From Clostridiales bacterium UBA1770 (GTDB lineage Bacteria; Bacillota; Clostridia; Oscillospirales; CAG-272): DNA of 7,087 bases. The notes below the pieces were generated by a model that saw nothing but the letters and a program-made list of their open reading frames with translations, had not been told where the DNA came from and searched no databases. Both the position numbers and the translations under genes were made by a program. The stretch lies in NCBI GenBank assembly GCA_002315325.1, contig DCGU01000018.1, positions 1-7,087 on the forward strand, in the 5' to 3' direction. Shown here piece after piece: positions 1-4,901 of this stretch (positions are counted from its first letter, which is position 1; each line of letters starts with the position of its first letter).

Positions 1-134
1 TTTACACATAATATTTTACACTATCTTACTCTACGAATTTTGGCGTCGTACGTTCTTCAATCGATCAATCCGCCAGGCTACTTTCTTTACTACATTAGAC
101 TCACATATCCTCAAAAATACTTTTATAAAATCAC
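1..134. other. AT-rich stretch with no gene recognised
   Basis: I see no reading frame of useful length, RNA gene or clear promoter on either strand in this AT-rich stretch. It lies beyond the terminator of the GH29-like gene, so it probably belongs to the intergenic space before a gene outside the window. Confidence 0.5.
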
Positions 135-173
135 AAAACCACCGCAGCATCGGCTTGATGCTGCGGTGGTTTT
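135..173 (-). terminator. Intrinsic terminator after the GH29-like gene
   Basis: A perfect 17-bp inverted repeat (135-151 against 157-173) closes on a 5-base loop. Its GC-rich core (ACCACCGCAGCATC) is flanked by A/T tracts. Read on the minus strand the stem runs into TTTTGTGATTTT, so it terminates the gene that stops at 209. On the plus strand it runs into TTTTACGTTTTT, so it could also stop a convergent transcript coming from the left. Confidence 0.9.
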
Positions 174-208
174 ACGTTTTTAATTCAACTTTTAGGGGTG
201 TGCGTATA

Positions 209-1141
209 TCACGATTTTGCCTGTAACAGCTCCGACGTTTTTCGTAAAGTGTCGACTTGTTTCTCATCAAAGGATCCGTCAGGGCCGACCCAAATATCAA
301 TGGTCAGGGCACAGGGGACCTGTTGAAGCTTGCGAATATATTCGGCAAGATAGGCGGCGTCGCGTTTGATACCGTGACGGCACCAAGAGTCATAGTACGG
401 CTGCCCTTCGGGCGGCATGCCGAGCGGTGTCAAAATGTGCATGAGCGCCCCGTCTGCCGTCGGTTTTGACGGCACCACGGTGAAGTCGACAATTTCCCCA
501 CAGGTGTAATCTTCACGGCAATAATTCTTTTTGGGTTCATCCGGCGGGCACCCGTTATTCATGGCCACGAGCGCGTGCGGGTTGCCCTTTTTAATGGCCT
601 CGTAATACGGTGCCAGCAGCTCGTCCGTGTAACCGAGACTGTTGTGATAGCAGCCGTCAATCCACCATCCCTTTACCAGATCCCCGTACCGTACGGCATA
701 TTCCTCCAGCACCGCTGCCCAGTTTTTCACGAAGAAGGGTGTTGCTAAATGCTTGGCATTTTCATCCTCCGGCAATTCCGGCACAACCATACCGAAACGG
801 CGGCCGATGACGTCGTCAAAATGCGGACCGTCGCCGGTATAATAGAGGTACAAATCGATATCGTATTTCTTGAGTTCCAAACCGAGTTCCATCGGCACGT
901 CGCGCAGGCAGCAGGCCTCACCGGGCTTCGTCCCGGCAATTCGGTCGTAGGTTGCATTGGGCGCCAGCATATACTTATTTCCCTGCATCAGGGTCACGCA
1001 AAAACGGGATGCGCCCGTATCGGCAATGCGTTTGGCCCACGCAGAAATATCCAAATCATTCGTCGTTTTAACCCAGTTTTCATTCCCGTACAGGTAATGA
1101 TTAAACAAGCCGAAGTTTCCTTTAAATAATGGACTGCTCAC
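209..1141 (-). CDS. GH29-like (alpha-L-fucosidase family) TIM-barrel protein, divergent
   Basis: This 310-residue protein resembles the catalytic barrel of glycoside hydrolase family 29. The N-terminal FGLFNHYLYG (10-19) matches the family's FGIFiHWGlyS. LDISAWAKRIADTGASRF (30-47) matches the 'W.k..k.AGAkY' strand and helix. GWWIDG (158-163) matches the WfDG motif carrying the nucleophile, here Asp162. The C-terminal IWVGPDGSFDEKQVDTLR (283-300) matches the usual 'NvGPdgdG.Ip..qv..Lr'. Retaining GH29 enzymes remove alpha-L-fucose from glycans, but this protein lacks the usual HHDGF segment: the aligned stretch (48-69) reads VTLMQGNKYMLAPNATYDRIAG. It also lacks a C-terminal beta-sandwich and is shorter than typical members (about 400-500 residues). 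No signal peptide or membrane segment is visible, so it is probably cytoplasmic. Start is GTG, supported by a good ribosome binding site. It may be co-transcribed with the LOR gene 73 bases upstream. Family membership is fairly secure; fucosidase activity and substrate are not. Confidence 0.75.
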   Translation of the reverse strand: MSSPLFKGNFGLFNHYLYGNENWVKTTNDLDISAWAKRIADTGASRFCVTLMQGNKYMLAPNATYDRIAGTKPGEACCLRDVPMELGLELKKYDIDLYLYYTGDGPHFDDVIGRRFGMVVPELPEDENAKHLATPFFVKNWAAVLEEYAVRYGDLVKGWWIDGCYHNSLGYTDELLAPYYEAIKKGNPHALVAMNNGCPPDEPKKNYCREDYTCGEIVDFTVVPSKPTADGALMHILTPLGMPPEGQPYYDSWCRHGIKRDAAYLAEYIRKLQQVPCALTIDIWVGPDGSFDEKQVDTLRKTSELLQAKS

Positions 1142-1149
1142 GTTTTTTT

Positions 1150-1155
1150 CCTCCC
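1150..1155 (-). promoter_or_regulatory. Ribosome binding site fixing the GTG start
   Basis: On the minus strand GGGAGG lies 8 bases (all A apart from the last C) before the GTG at 1141. No ATG in the same frame sits closer to this site, so it supports the GTG start of the GH29-like gene. Confidence 0.85.
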
Positions 1156-1214
1156 ATATTATATGCCGAACCGGTCAAGTCGGCTGAATTGCAAAACGGA
1201 ATGCACCGTGTTTT

Positions 1215-1706
1215 TCAATTATTCGCTGACGAATTATTATTGGCCTGTGCGATGACGGCATCAATCACGAGCACGACGCACAGGGCCATAATTTCGTCCG
1301 CATCGTCGGCAATATTGATTTCATAGGTATCGCCCCAGGTAAACCAATGCTTTGAAATAACGGCGACAGTGCGGCCGTCTGCCTTGATGTCATAATCGTG
1401 CGCCAAAAAGTCGCCGCTCACGGTCCAGCCAAGGCCTTCGACCGTGTACTCGTGGCGAAAGAGCGTGAATTCCTTGACGACCTGCGCCACGTCAACGCCG
1501 TTCCGGCTGATGAAGAAGCGAGGCAGGAACGAAAAGACCTTTTGATGGATAAACGCCAGCTCCGTTCCGCCGGGGTTATATAAGTGAAGCTTTTTACCAA
1601 AGGAGAACACTTCCCCCTGCACGTAATATCTGTCGTTTTGATTTTCATCGTAAATACGGAACTTATCCCCCCACGAGAACACCTTTTGTTTGACGTAGTA
1701 TTTCAT
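1215..1706 (-). CDS. LURP-one-related (LOR/YxjI-type) family protein
   Basis: A 163-residue protein of the LOR family (DUF567), which has a tubby-like fold: a 12-stranded beta-barrel around a C-terminal hydrophobic helix. Repeating strand units are visible near the N-terminus: QKVFSWGDKFRIYDE (6-20), GEVFSFGKKLHLYNP (31-45) and QKVFSFLPRFFIS (55-67). A later HWFTWGDTYEINI is followed by the hydrophobic helix MALCVVLVIDAVIA near the C-terminus, and the tail is Asn/Ser-rich. Function is unknown in bacteria; the tubby fold suggests lipid or membrane binding, but that is inference. I start at the ATG at 1706 because AAGAGG (1715-1720) lies 8 bases upstream. A longer frame opens 20 residues earlier, but that extension would overlap the predicted promoter and is charged, non-family sequence. 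The gene has its own promoter and may run on into the GH29-like gene. Confidence 0.85.
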   Translation of the reverse strand: MKYYVKQKVFSWGDKFRIYDENQNDRYYVQGEVFSFGKKLHLYNPGGTELAFIHQKVFSFLPRFFISRNGVDVAQVVKEFTLFRHEYTVEGLGWTVSGDFLAHDYDIKADGRTVAVISKHWFTWGDTYEINIADDADEIMALCVVLVIDAVIAQANNNSSANN

Positions 1707-1737
1707 CGGCGTTTCCTCTTTTCTTCTTTCTTTATCA

Positions 1738-1766
1738 ATTGTAACTGATTTCACCCAAAAAAGCAA
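1738..1766 (-). promoter_or_regulatory. Predicted sigma-A-type promoter of the LOR gene
   Basis: On the minus strand TTGCTT (1761-1766) and TACAAT (1738-1743) are separated by exactly 17 bases. The -10 box matches the consensus in 5 of 6 positions, the -35 in 3 of 6. It lies between the stop of the HTH gene (1776) and the LOR start. I see no convincing terminator in this gap, so some readthrough from the operon upstream is possible. Confidence 0.6.
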
Positions 1767-1775
1767 GAACGTTCC

Positions 1776-2408
1776 CTATGCAAGCAAATCGGAAACGTTG
1801 CATTTCAAAGCCTTTGCAAGACGCACCGCAATTTCCATACTTGCCTTGTTTATGTCTTTGCTTTTTCTCTCATAGGCACGAATCGTATTCAGTGATACAC
1901 CCGACGTATTGGCAAGAACCTCCTGCGTCAGCCCGCAACGCTTTCTTGTTGATTTCAGTTTACTTTCGCTGCGTGCAAAGTGTGCGTCGAGTATCTCATA
2001 ACTCTTTTGAACGTCCGCCTCATGAAGCGTATCGTATAAACTAAGCAATTCATGATACGGTACCGTGTCCAATATACTTTCAAACGAGTGCCCCGAATAC
2101 CACTGATAATGGGTCAACATCCACCCTACCCAATACACGTCACTGCGATCAAAACTCTCTATTTGTTTCGCATCACAGCGTTGTCCGGCGGTCTTTTCCA
2201 TGATTTCCAAAAACAGTTCCAGTCCGCTTTTCCCGGCCAGATATTTCGGATTTCCGCTTTCAAATTGCAACGCCATCCCCGATTGTATAAACCGTTTCAA
2301 AAAGTCTGCGCCATCCATCCCGTACGCAAATACGGCATCGTGCAGCATATTTCCGACAGCACGGGACGCTTTACCCAGATATAATTGACTGTAAGCGCGG
2401 GTCATCAT
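1776..2408 (-). CDS. Xre-type HTH protein with conserved N-terminal domain; probable antitoxin of the DUF3990 pair
   Basis: A 210-residue protein in two parts. Residues about 150-210 form a Cro/C1-type helix-turn-helix: LKSTRKRCGLTQEVLA, then SGVSLNTIRAYERKSKDINKA and LAKALKCNVSDLL. Residues 1-145 form a separate domain with FIQSGMALQFESGNPKYLAGKSG (40-62) and a Trp/Tyr-rich YWVGWMLTHYQWYSG (92-106). I recognise this arrangement from Bacillota proteins encoded next to DUF3990 genes. The start is the first of two adjacent ATGs; GGGAG lies 10 bases upstream, inside the end of the DUF3990 gene, and the genes overlap by 38 bases (2371-2408), implying coupled translation. The likely role, by inference from gene pairing and the operators upstream, is to neutralise the DUF3990 protein through the N-terminal domain and repress the operon through the HTH. 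A pure regulator without antitoxin activity is the alternative. The DNA-binding call is firm; the antitoxin role is moderately supported. Confidence 0.8.
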   Translation of the reverse strand: MMTRAYSQLYLGKASRAVGNMLHDAVFAYGMDGADFLKRFIQSGMALQFESGNPKYLAGKSGLELFLEIMEKTAGQRCDAKQIESFDRSDVYWVGWMLTHYQWYSGHSFESILDTVPYHELLSLYDTLHEADVQKSYEILDAHFARSESKLKSTRKRCGLTQEVLANTSGVSLNTIRAYERKSKDINKASMEIAVRLAKALKCNVSDLLA

Positions 2409-3072
2409 TTTGCATATTCTCCCTTATAATATCCAGAACGAAAATATCGTTCATCAACTGCTGCAGGTTTTTCTTCTGCCCTGCGTACGCGGCTCTTGCC
2501 TTTTGATCACGTTCTGCCCGTTTGAAGTAATATTCATGGTAATCGGCAGTTTCATAGCCTTGATACTCAATCCGTCCAAATGCACGCTCGGACAAAAGCA
2601 CGACCTGCTCCCCGAGCGAGCCGAGCTGCATTGCCAAATTCAAATCCCGCAGGGAAAGTGTATTGTTGACAAAATCTTCGGCAAAGGAAAAATACGAGTC
2701 GTCGGCACGATAGCCAATCATGATATCCACACCTGCTGTATCCGGCAAAAAGTGTGCAAGTACGTAATCCCGTGCACTGTTACCGATGGGAGAAGTAATA
2801 TCAAATTTCCTGTTGGCAAGCAAAACGGCAAGCCAGTTCAGAATATTGTACTTCCCCGCCGTCAGACGCATCACGTTCATCCCGTCAAGGTGCAATATAT
2901 ATTTGTTAGAATATCCGTCGTTCTGAATCGGGCAAGCCCACTCTTTGGCAAGTTCTTTATTTTGTGTGCAGTAAAAGCCGAGTCCGTAATCGTTATACGT
3001 CTTACCGATGCCGTACGTCGGCGTTTCCACGACGTGTTGTGAGCCGTGGTAGATAATTAAATCGTTGTTCAT
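2371..3072 (-). CDS. DUF3990-family ADP-ribosyltransferase-like protein, probable toxin
   Basis: A 233-residue protein with the DUF3990 signature. It opens with IIYHGSQHVVETPTYG (6-21), then YNDYGLGFYCTQNKELAKEWA (26-46, FYCT at 33-36), then a VDIMIGYRADDSYF segment (115-128) and GSLGEQVVLLSERA (151-164). By analogy with the H-Y-E class of ADP-ribosyltransferase folds, His9, Tyr34 and Glu155 are the candidate NAD-binding and catalytic residues; this assignment is mine and untested. The target is unknown. No signal peptide or membrane segment is seen, so action is probably inside the cell. The C-terminal 50 residues are charged and helical. The ATG at 3072 has GGAGG 5 bases upstream. It is the first gene of an operon with the HTH protein, so the presumed toxin precedes the antitoxin. 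Transcription starts from a consensus promoter overlapped by two identical palindromes, which suggests tight autoregulation. A non-toxic regulatory modification enzyme is possible. Confidence 0.82.
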   Translation of the reverse strand: MNNDLIIYHGSQHVVETPTYGIGKTYNDYGLGFYCTQNKELAKEWACPIQNDGYSNKYILHLDGMNVMRLTAGKYNILNWLAVLLANRKFDITSPIGNSARDYVLAHFLPDTAGVDIMIGYRADDSYFSFAEDFVNNTLSLRDLNLAMQLGSLGEQVVLLSERAFGRIEYQGYETADYHEYYFKRAERDQKARAAYAGQKKNLQQLMNDIFVLDIIRENMQNDDPRLQSIISG

Positions 3073-3087
3073 TACAGCCTCCGAATA

Positions 3088-3103
3088 TAATACCGTGGTA
3101 TTA
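3088..3103. promoter_or_regulatory. Operator palindrome 1 (TAATACC-GT-GGTATTA)
   Basis: A perfect 16-bp inverted repeat, with 7-bp arms around GT, lies between the predicted transcription start (about 3107) and the ribosome binding site (3078-3082) of the DUF3990 gene. It is identical to the palindrome at 3118-3133, with 30 bp between centres, about three helical turns. A protein bound here would block transcription or early elongation. The HTH protein of the same operon is the natural candidate to bind it. Confidence 0.85.
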
Positions 3104-3113
3104 CTTTTATATC

Positions 3114-3142
3114 ATTATAATACCGTGGTATTAGTTTGTCAA
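3114..3142 (-). promoter_or_regulatory. Consensus promoter of the DUF3990/HTH operon
   Basis: On the minus strand TTGACA (3137-3142) and TATAAT (3114-3119) are separated by exactly 17 bases: both boxes match the sigma-70/sigma-A consensus perfectly. Such a strong promoter combined with two operators is typical of autorepressed toxin-antitoxin operons. The predicted start of transcription is about 3107, leaving a 5' leader of about 35 bases. Confidence 0.92.
3118..3133. promoter_or_regulatory. Operator palindrome 2 (TAATACC-GT-GGTATTA)
   Basis: This is the second identical copy of the 16-bp palindrome. It sits in the spacer between the -35 and -10 boxes and overlaps the first two bases of the -10, so binding here should exclude RNA polymerase. 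Being on the same DNA face as the other copy fits cooperative binding by two dimers. Confidence 0.87.
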
Positions 3143-3173
3143 CTTTTTTCAAAGAATAATCCGATGTCGAAAG

Positions 3174-3207
3174 CAAAAATCCCGCGGGCTCTTACGAACC
3201 CGCGGGA
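3174..3207 (-). terminator. Intrinsic terminator after the ATPase gene (copy 1 of a repeated terminator)
   Basis: TCCCGCGGG (3180-3188) pairs with CCCGCGGGA (3199-3207) across a 10-base loop. On the minus strand the stem is followed by TTTTTGCTTT. It lies 49 bases after the ATPase stop and 32 bases before the -35 box of the DUF3990 operon, so it separates the two units. The 34 bases 3174-3207 are identical, loop included, to 4822-4855 after ppdK. Confidence 0.9.
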
Positions 3208-3255
3208 GGTTTTCCGATTTTCCTGCATAATTCCGATAGAGCGAGAACATTTTCC

Positions 3256-4563
3256 TTAACTATCAAGGCTGTTTTCATTCAGCAGGAATTCCTTAACGCC
3301 CATAGTCACGTATCCCTTTTCATCCCTTTGCGGCTTCATGGTTTTTTCAACCAAAATGATTTTTTTAAATGAATCGTTCACCATATCAAAGGATGCCGTT
3401 TCCTGCTTTCGTTTTTCTTCGTCGGGAATTGCATATGCGGACTGCACGTAATAGCGTTTGCTCCCCATATTGGCAATGAAATCAATCTCATGGTACGTAC
3501 GTTCAGGGGCTCCGGCTTGGTTTTCACGTTTTTCCACTACACCGACGTCAACACTGTACCCGCGTATCCGCAGTTCATTGTATATTACGTTTTCCATAAT
3601 GTGGGATGCCTCAATCTGACGGAAATTCAGTCTTGCATTCCGCAGACCTACGTCTTCAAAATACAGTTTATAGGGTGTTCCGATATATCGCCGTCCCTTT
3701 ACGTCGTACCTTTTTGCCTTTGAAATAATAAAGGCATCTTCAAGATGAGAAATATAACGGTCAATCGTTGTGGGAGCAATCGAACTATTTTTCAAACATT
3801 TAAACGTATCTGCCAGTTTTCTGGGATTTGTCAAGCAGGAAATACCGGAAGCAAGAACGTCAACCAACTCGGATATTGTCGTGTCGGAATTGAGATTGTT
3901 TCGCTCGACAACGTCACGCAAATATACGTTGCTCATTTGCATAGCTAAGTATTTACTTTTTTGTTCTTCCGTCTGCATGGAACAAATTGCCGGCAAACCG
4001 CCGTAAATCATATACTCATCGAACGCTTCTTCCTTACTTTCCTTCCCTTCTTGAACGCTCCAATATTCAGCAAAAGAAAGCGGTGCAACGCGCACTTCAT
4101 CACCGCGTCCGGCAAATTCTGTTACAACGTCGCTTGACAAAAATTTTGAATTGCTTCCGGTTACGTAAACGTCGATATTACCTTTACGAAGAAACCCATT
4201 CAAAACAAATTCAAACCCATCAAGATTTTGTATTTCATCCAGAAGAAGATAATACGTTGACGAATCGGTTATACGGCACGAAACGTAATCCAAAAATTTA
4301 CGCGGGTCAGCTTTTGCTTTTCCTGCCAGTATTTTCAGGATTGTGTCTGCGTTTTCGCCAATTGCAAGAAGATCGTCCGCTGCATCAAATGCAAATCGAA
4401 TAATCCGTGACGAATCCGTTCCTTGTGCAAGTAGGTGATTATAAAACAGCGTGTTTAACAAATAACTCTTTCCGCATCGACGAATACCGGTTATTATTTT
4501 GATAAACCCATTTCCTTTACGTACGATTAATCGATTAAGATACTTGTTTCTTTCGATTTGCAT
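3256..4563 (-). CDS. AAA_14 / DUF4143 ATPase of unknown function
   Basis: A 435-residue P-loop ATPase. An N-terminal AAA_14 domain carries Walker A GIRRCGKS (26-33), Walker B YYLLLDE (104-110) and a sensor-like VYVTGSNSKFLSSD (132-145), followed by FAGRGDEVRVAPLSFAEYW and the family's YGGLP (187-191). The C-terminal DUF4143 part (about 210-435) holds ISHLEDAFII, LYFEDVGLRNAR and a restriction-endonuclease-like strand pair HEIDFIAN (358-365) then YYVQSAY. Many members have E-x-K where this has Gln374-Ser-Ala. Length is usual for the family. These single-gene ATPases are common in anaerobes and archaea; no biological role is established, so none is given here. The ATG at 4563 has GGAGG 5 bases upstream; an in-frame TTG 12 codons earlier lies in the operator palindrome and is unlikely. 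It is a single-gene unit with its own promoter and terminator. ACGT tetramers are frequent (19 by hand count). Confidence 0.88.
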   Translation of the reverse strand: MQIERNKYLNRLIVRKGNGFIKIITGIRRCGKSYLLNTLFYNHLLAQGTDSSRIIRFAFDAADDLLAIGENADTILKILAGKAKADPRKFLDYVSCRITDSSTYYLLLDEIQNLDGFEFVLNGFLRKGNIDVYVTGSNSKFLSSDVVTEFAGRGDEVRVAPLSFAEYWSVQEGKESKEEAFDEYMIYGGLPAICSMQTEEQKSKYLAMQMSNVYLRDVVERNNLNSDTTISELVDVLASGISCLTNPRKLADTFKCLKNSSIAPTTIDRYISHLEDAFIISKAKRYDVKGRRYIGTPYKLYFEDVGLRNARLNFRQIEASHIMENVIYNELRIRGYSVDVGVVEKRENQAGAPERTYHEIDFIANMGSKRYYVQSAYAIPDEEKRKQETASFDMVNDSFKKIILVEKTMKPQRDEKGYVTMGVKEFLLNENSLDS

Positions 4564-4584
4564 TTTTCCTCCGTGATACAAAAG

Positions 4585-4598
4585 TGACGCATGCGTCA
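4585..4598. promoter_or_regulatory. Perfect 14-bp palindrome at the ATPase transcription start
   Basis: TGACGCATGCGTCA is fully self-complementary and has the form TGAC-N6-GTCA. It overlaps the predicted transcription start (about 4595) of the ATPase gene and lies upstream of its ribosome binding site, a position typical of a repressor site. No regulator gene for it is evident in the window. Confidence 0.65.
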
Positions 4599-4601
4599 AA
4601 A

Positions 4602-4630
4602 ATATTACATAGGTAGAATAACACAGTCAA
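4602..4630 (-). promoter_or_regulatory. Predicted promoter of the ATPase gene
   Basis: On the minus strand TTGACT (4625-4630) and TAATAT (4602-4607) are 17 bases apart. A second, nested pair with the same spacing is TTGACT (4638-4643) and TATTCT (4615-4620). The first pair is better in its -10 box and places the start at the palindrome 4585-4598. The two TTGACT boxes are 13 bp apart, so two overlapping promoters are possible. Confidence 0.7.
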
Positions 4631-4658
4631 CCGGGTAAGTCAATAGTTTTTTAAAAAT

Positions 4659-4700
4659 CCGTGAAATATTTTTGACATATTAGTCAAAAACGTTTCACGG
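4659..4700. repeat. 42-base imperfect inverted repeat upstream of the ATPase promoter
   Basis: The outer arms CCGTGAAA/TTTCACGG (8 bp) and inner arms TTTTTGAC/GTCAAAAA (8 bp) are nested around the centre ATATTA, with one 2x2 mismatch between them (TA against CG). It lacks a T-tract on the minus strand, so it is a poor intrinsic terminator. The inner part has the same TGAC-N6-GTCA form as the palindrome at 4585-4598. It may be an upstream regulator site, or a hairpin remnant of an inserted element. Confidence 0.75.
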
Positions 4701-4821
4701 GCTCATTTGATTGGCCGTTTTTGGAATAGCGGCGTTCGTTTCACCAACCATTAGTCTTAATAATGATACGCGACAGAAACGTCTATCGGACGGCATACTG
4801 CAAAACGAACTGCACTTGACA
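4701..4821. other. Gene-free part of the ppdK-ATPase gap
   Basis: The gap between the ATPase start and the ppdK stop is 338 bases. Its left half holds the promoter, palindrome and inverted repeat, and its right end the ppdK terminator. In these 121 bases between them I see no reading frame, RNA gene or convincing promoter on either strand. Confidence 0.5.
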
Positions 4822-4860
4822 CAAAAATCCCGCGGGCTCTTACGAACCCGCGGGATTTTT
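4822..4860 (-). terminator. Intrinsic terminator of ppdK (copy 2 of the repeated terminator)
   Basis: TCCCGCGGG (4828-4836) pairs with CCCGCGGGA (4847-4855) across a 10-base loop, with five A bases on the left and five T bases on the right, making it symmetrical and potentially bidirectional. It starts 41 bases after the ppdK stop. The 34 bases 4822-4855 are identical to 3174-3207; the two copies differ in what follows on the right (TTTTT here, GGTTTT there). Confidence 0.93.
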
Positions 4861-4901
4861 ATCGGATAATGCTTGTATGCTATTATCTAATTATGGAAGG
4901 A

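Noticed and set aside
749..1129. Plus-strand frame of 126 codons opposite the GH29-like gene
   Set aside because: Shadow of the real minus-strand gene; no ribosome binding site and no recognisable product.
1156..1170. TATAAT on the minus strand just before the GH29-like gene, as a promoter -10 box
   Set aside because: The nearest TTGACC is only 9 bases away, other -35 candidates are weak, and transcription would start within the ribosome binding site.
1707..1766. 20-codon N-terminal extension of the LOR protein
   Set aside because: It would place the start within the predicted promoter; the ATG at 1706 has a well-spaced AAGAGG and begins the family's conserved strand.
2057..2066. ACGGTACCGT palindrome, similar to part of the operon operators
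   Set aside because: It lies inside the HTH coding sequence, shares only the short TACCGTG core with the operators, and is short enough to be chance.
2410..3042. Open frame of 210 codons on the plus strand, opposite the DUF3990 gene
   Set aside because: It is antisense to a gene with clear family motifs, promoter and ribosome binding site, its product resembles no family I know, and no promoter or ribosome binding site supports it.
3987..4403. Plus-strand frame of 138 codons opposite the ATPase gene
   Set aside because: Shadow frame; the opposite strand encodes a full AAA_14/DUF4143 protein with intact motifs.
4564..4599. 12-codon upstream extension of the ATPase from a TTG
   Set aside because: It starts in the palindrome at the predicted transcription start and lacks a ribosome binding site, whereas the ATG at 4563 has GGAGG 5 bases upstream.
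4816..4821. TTGACA on the plus strand beside the ppdK terminator, as a -35 box
   Set aside because: No -10 box follows at suitable spacing; the following bases are the terminator stem.
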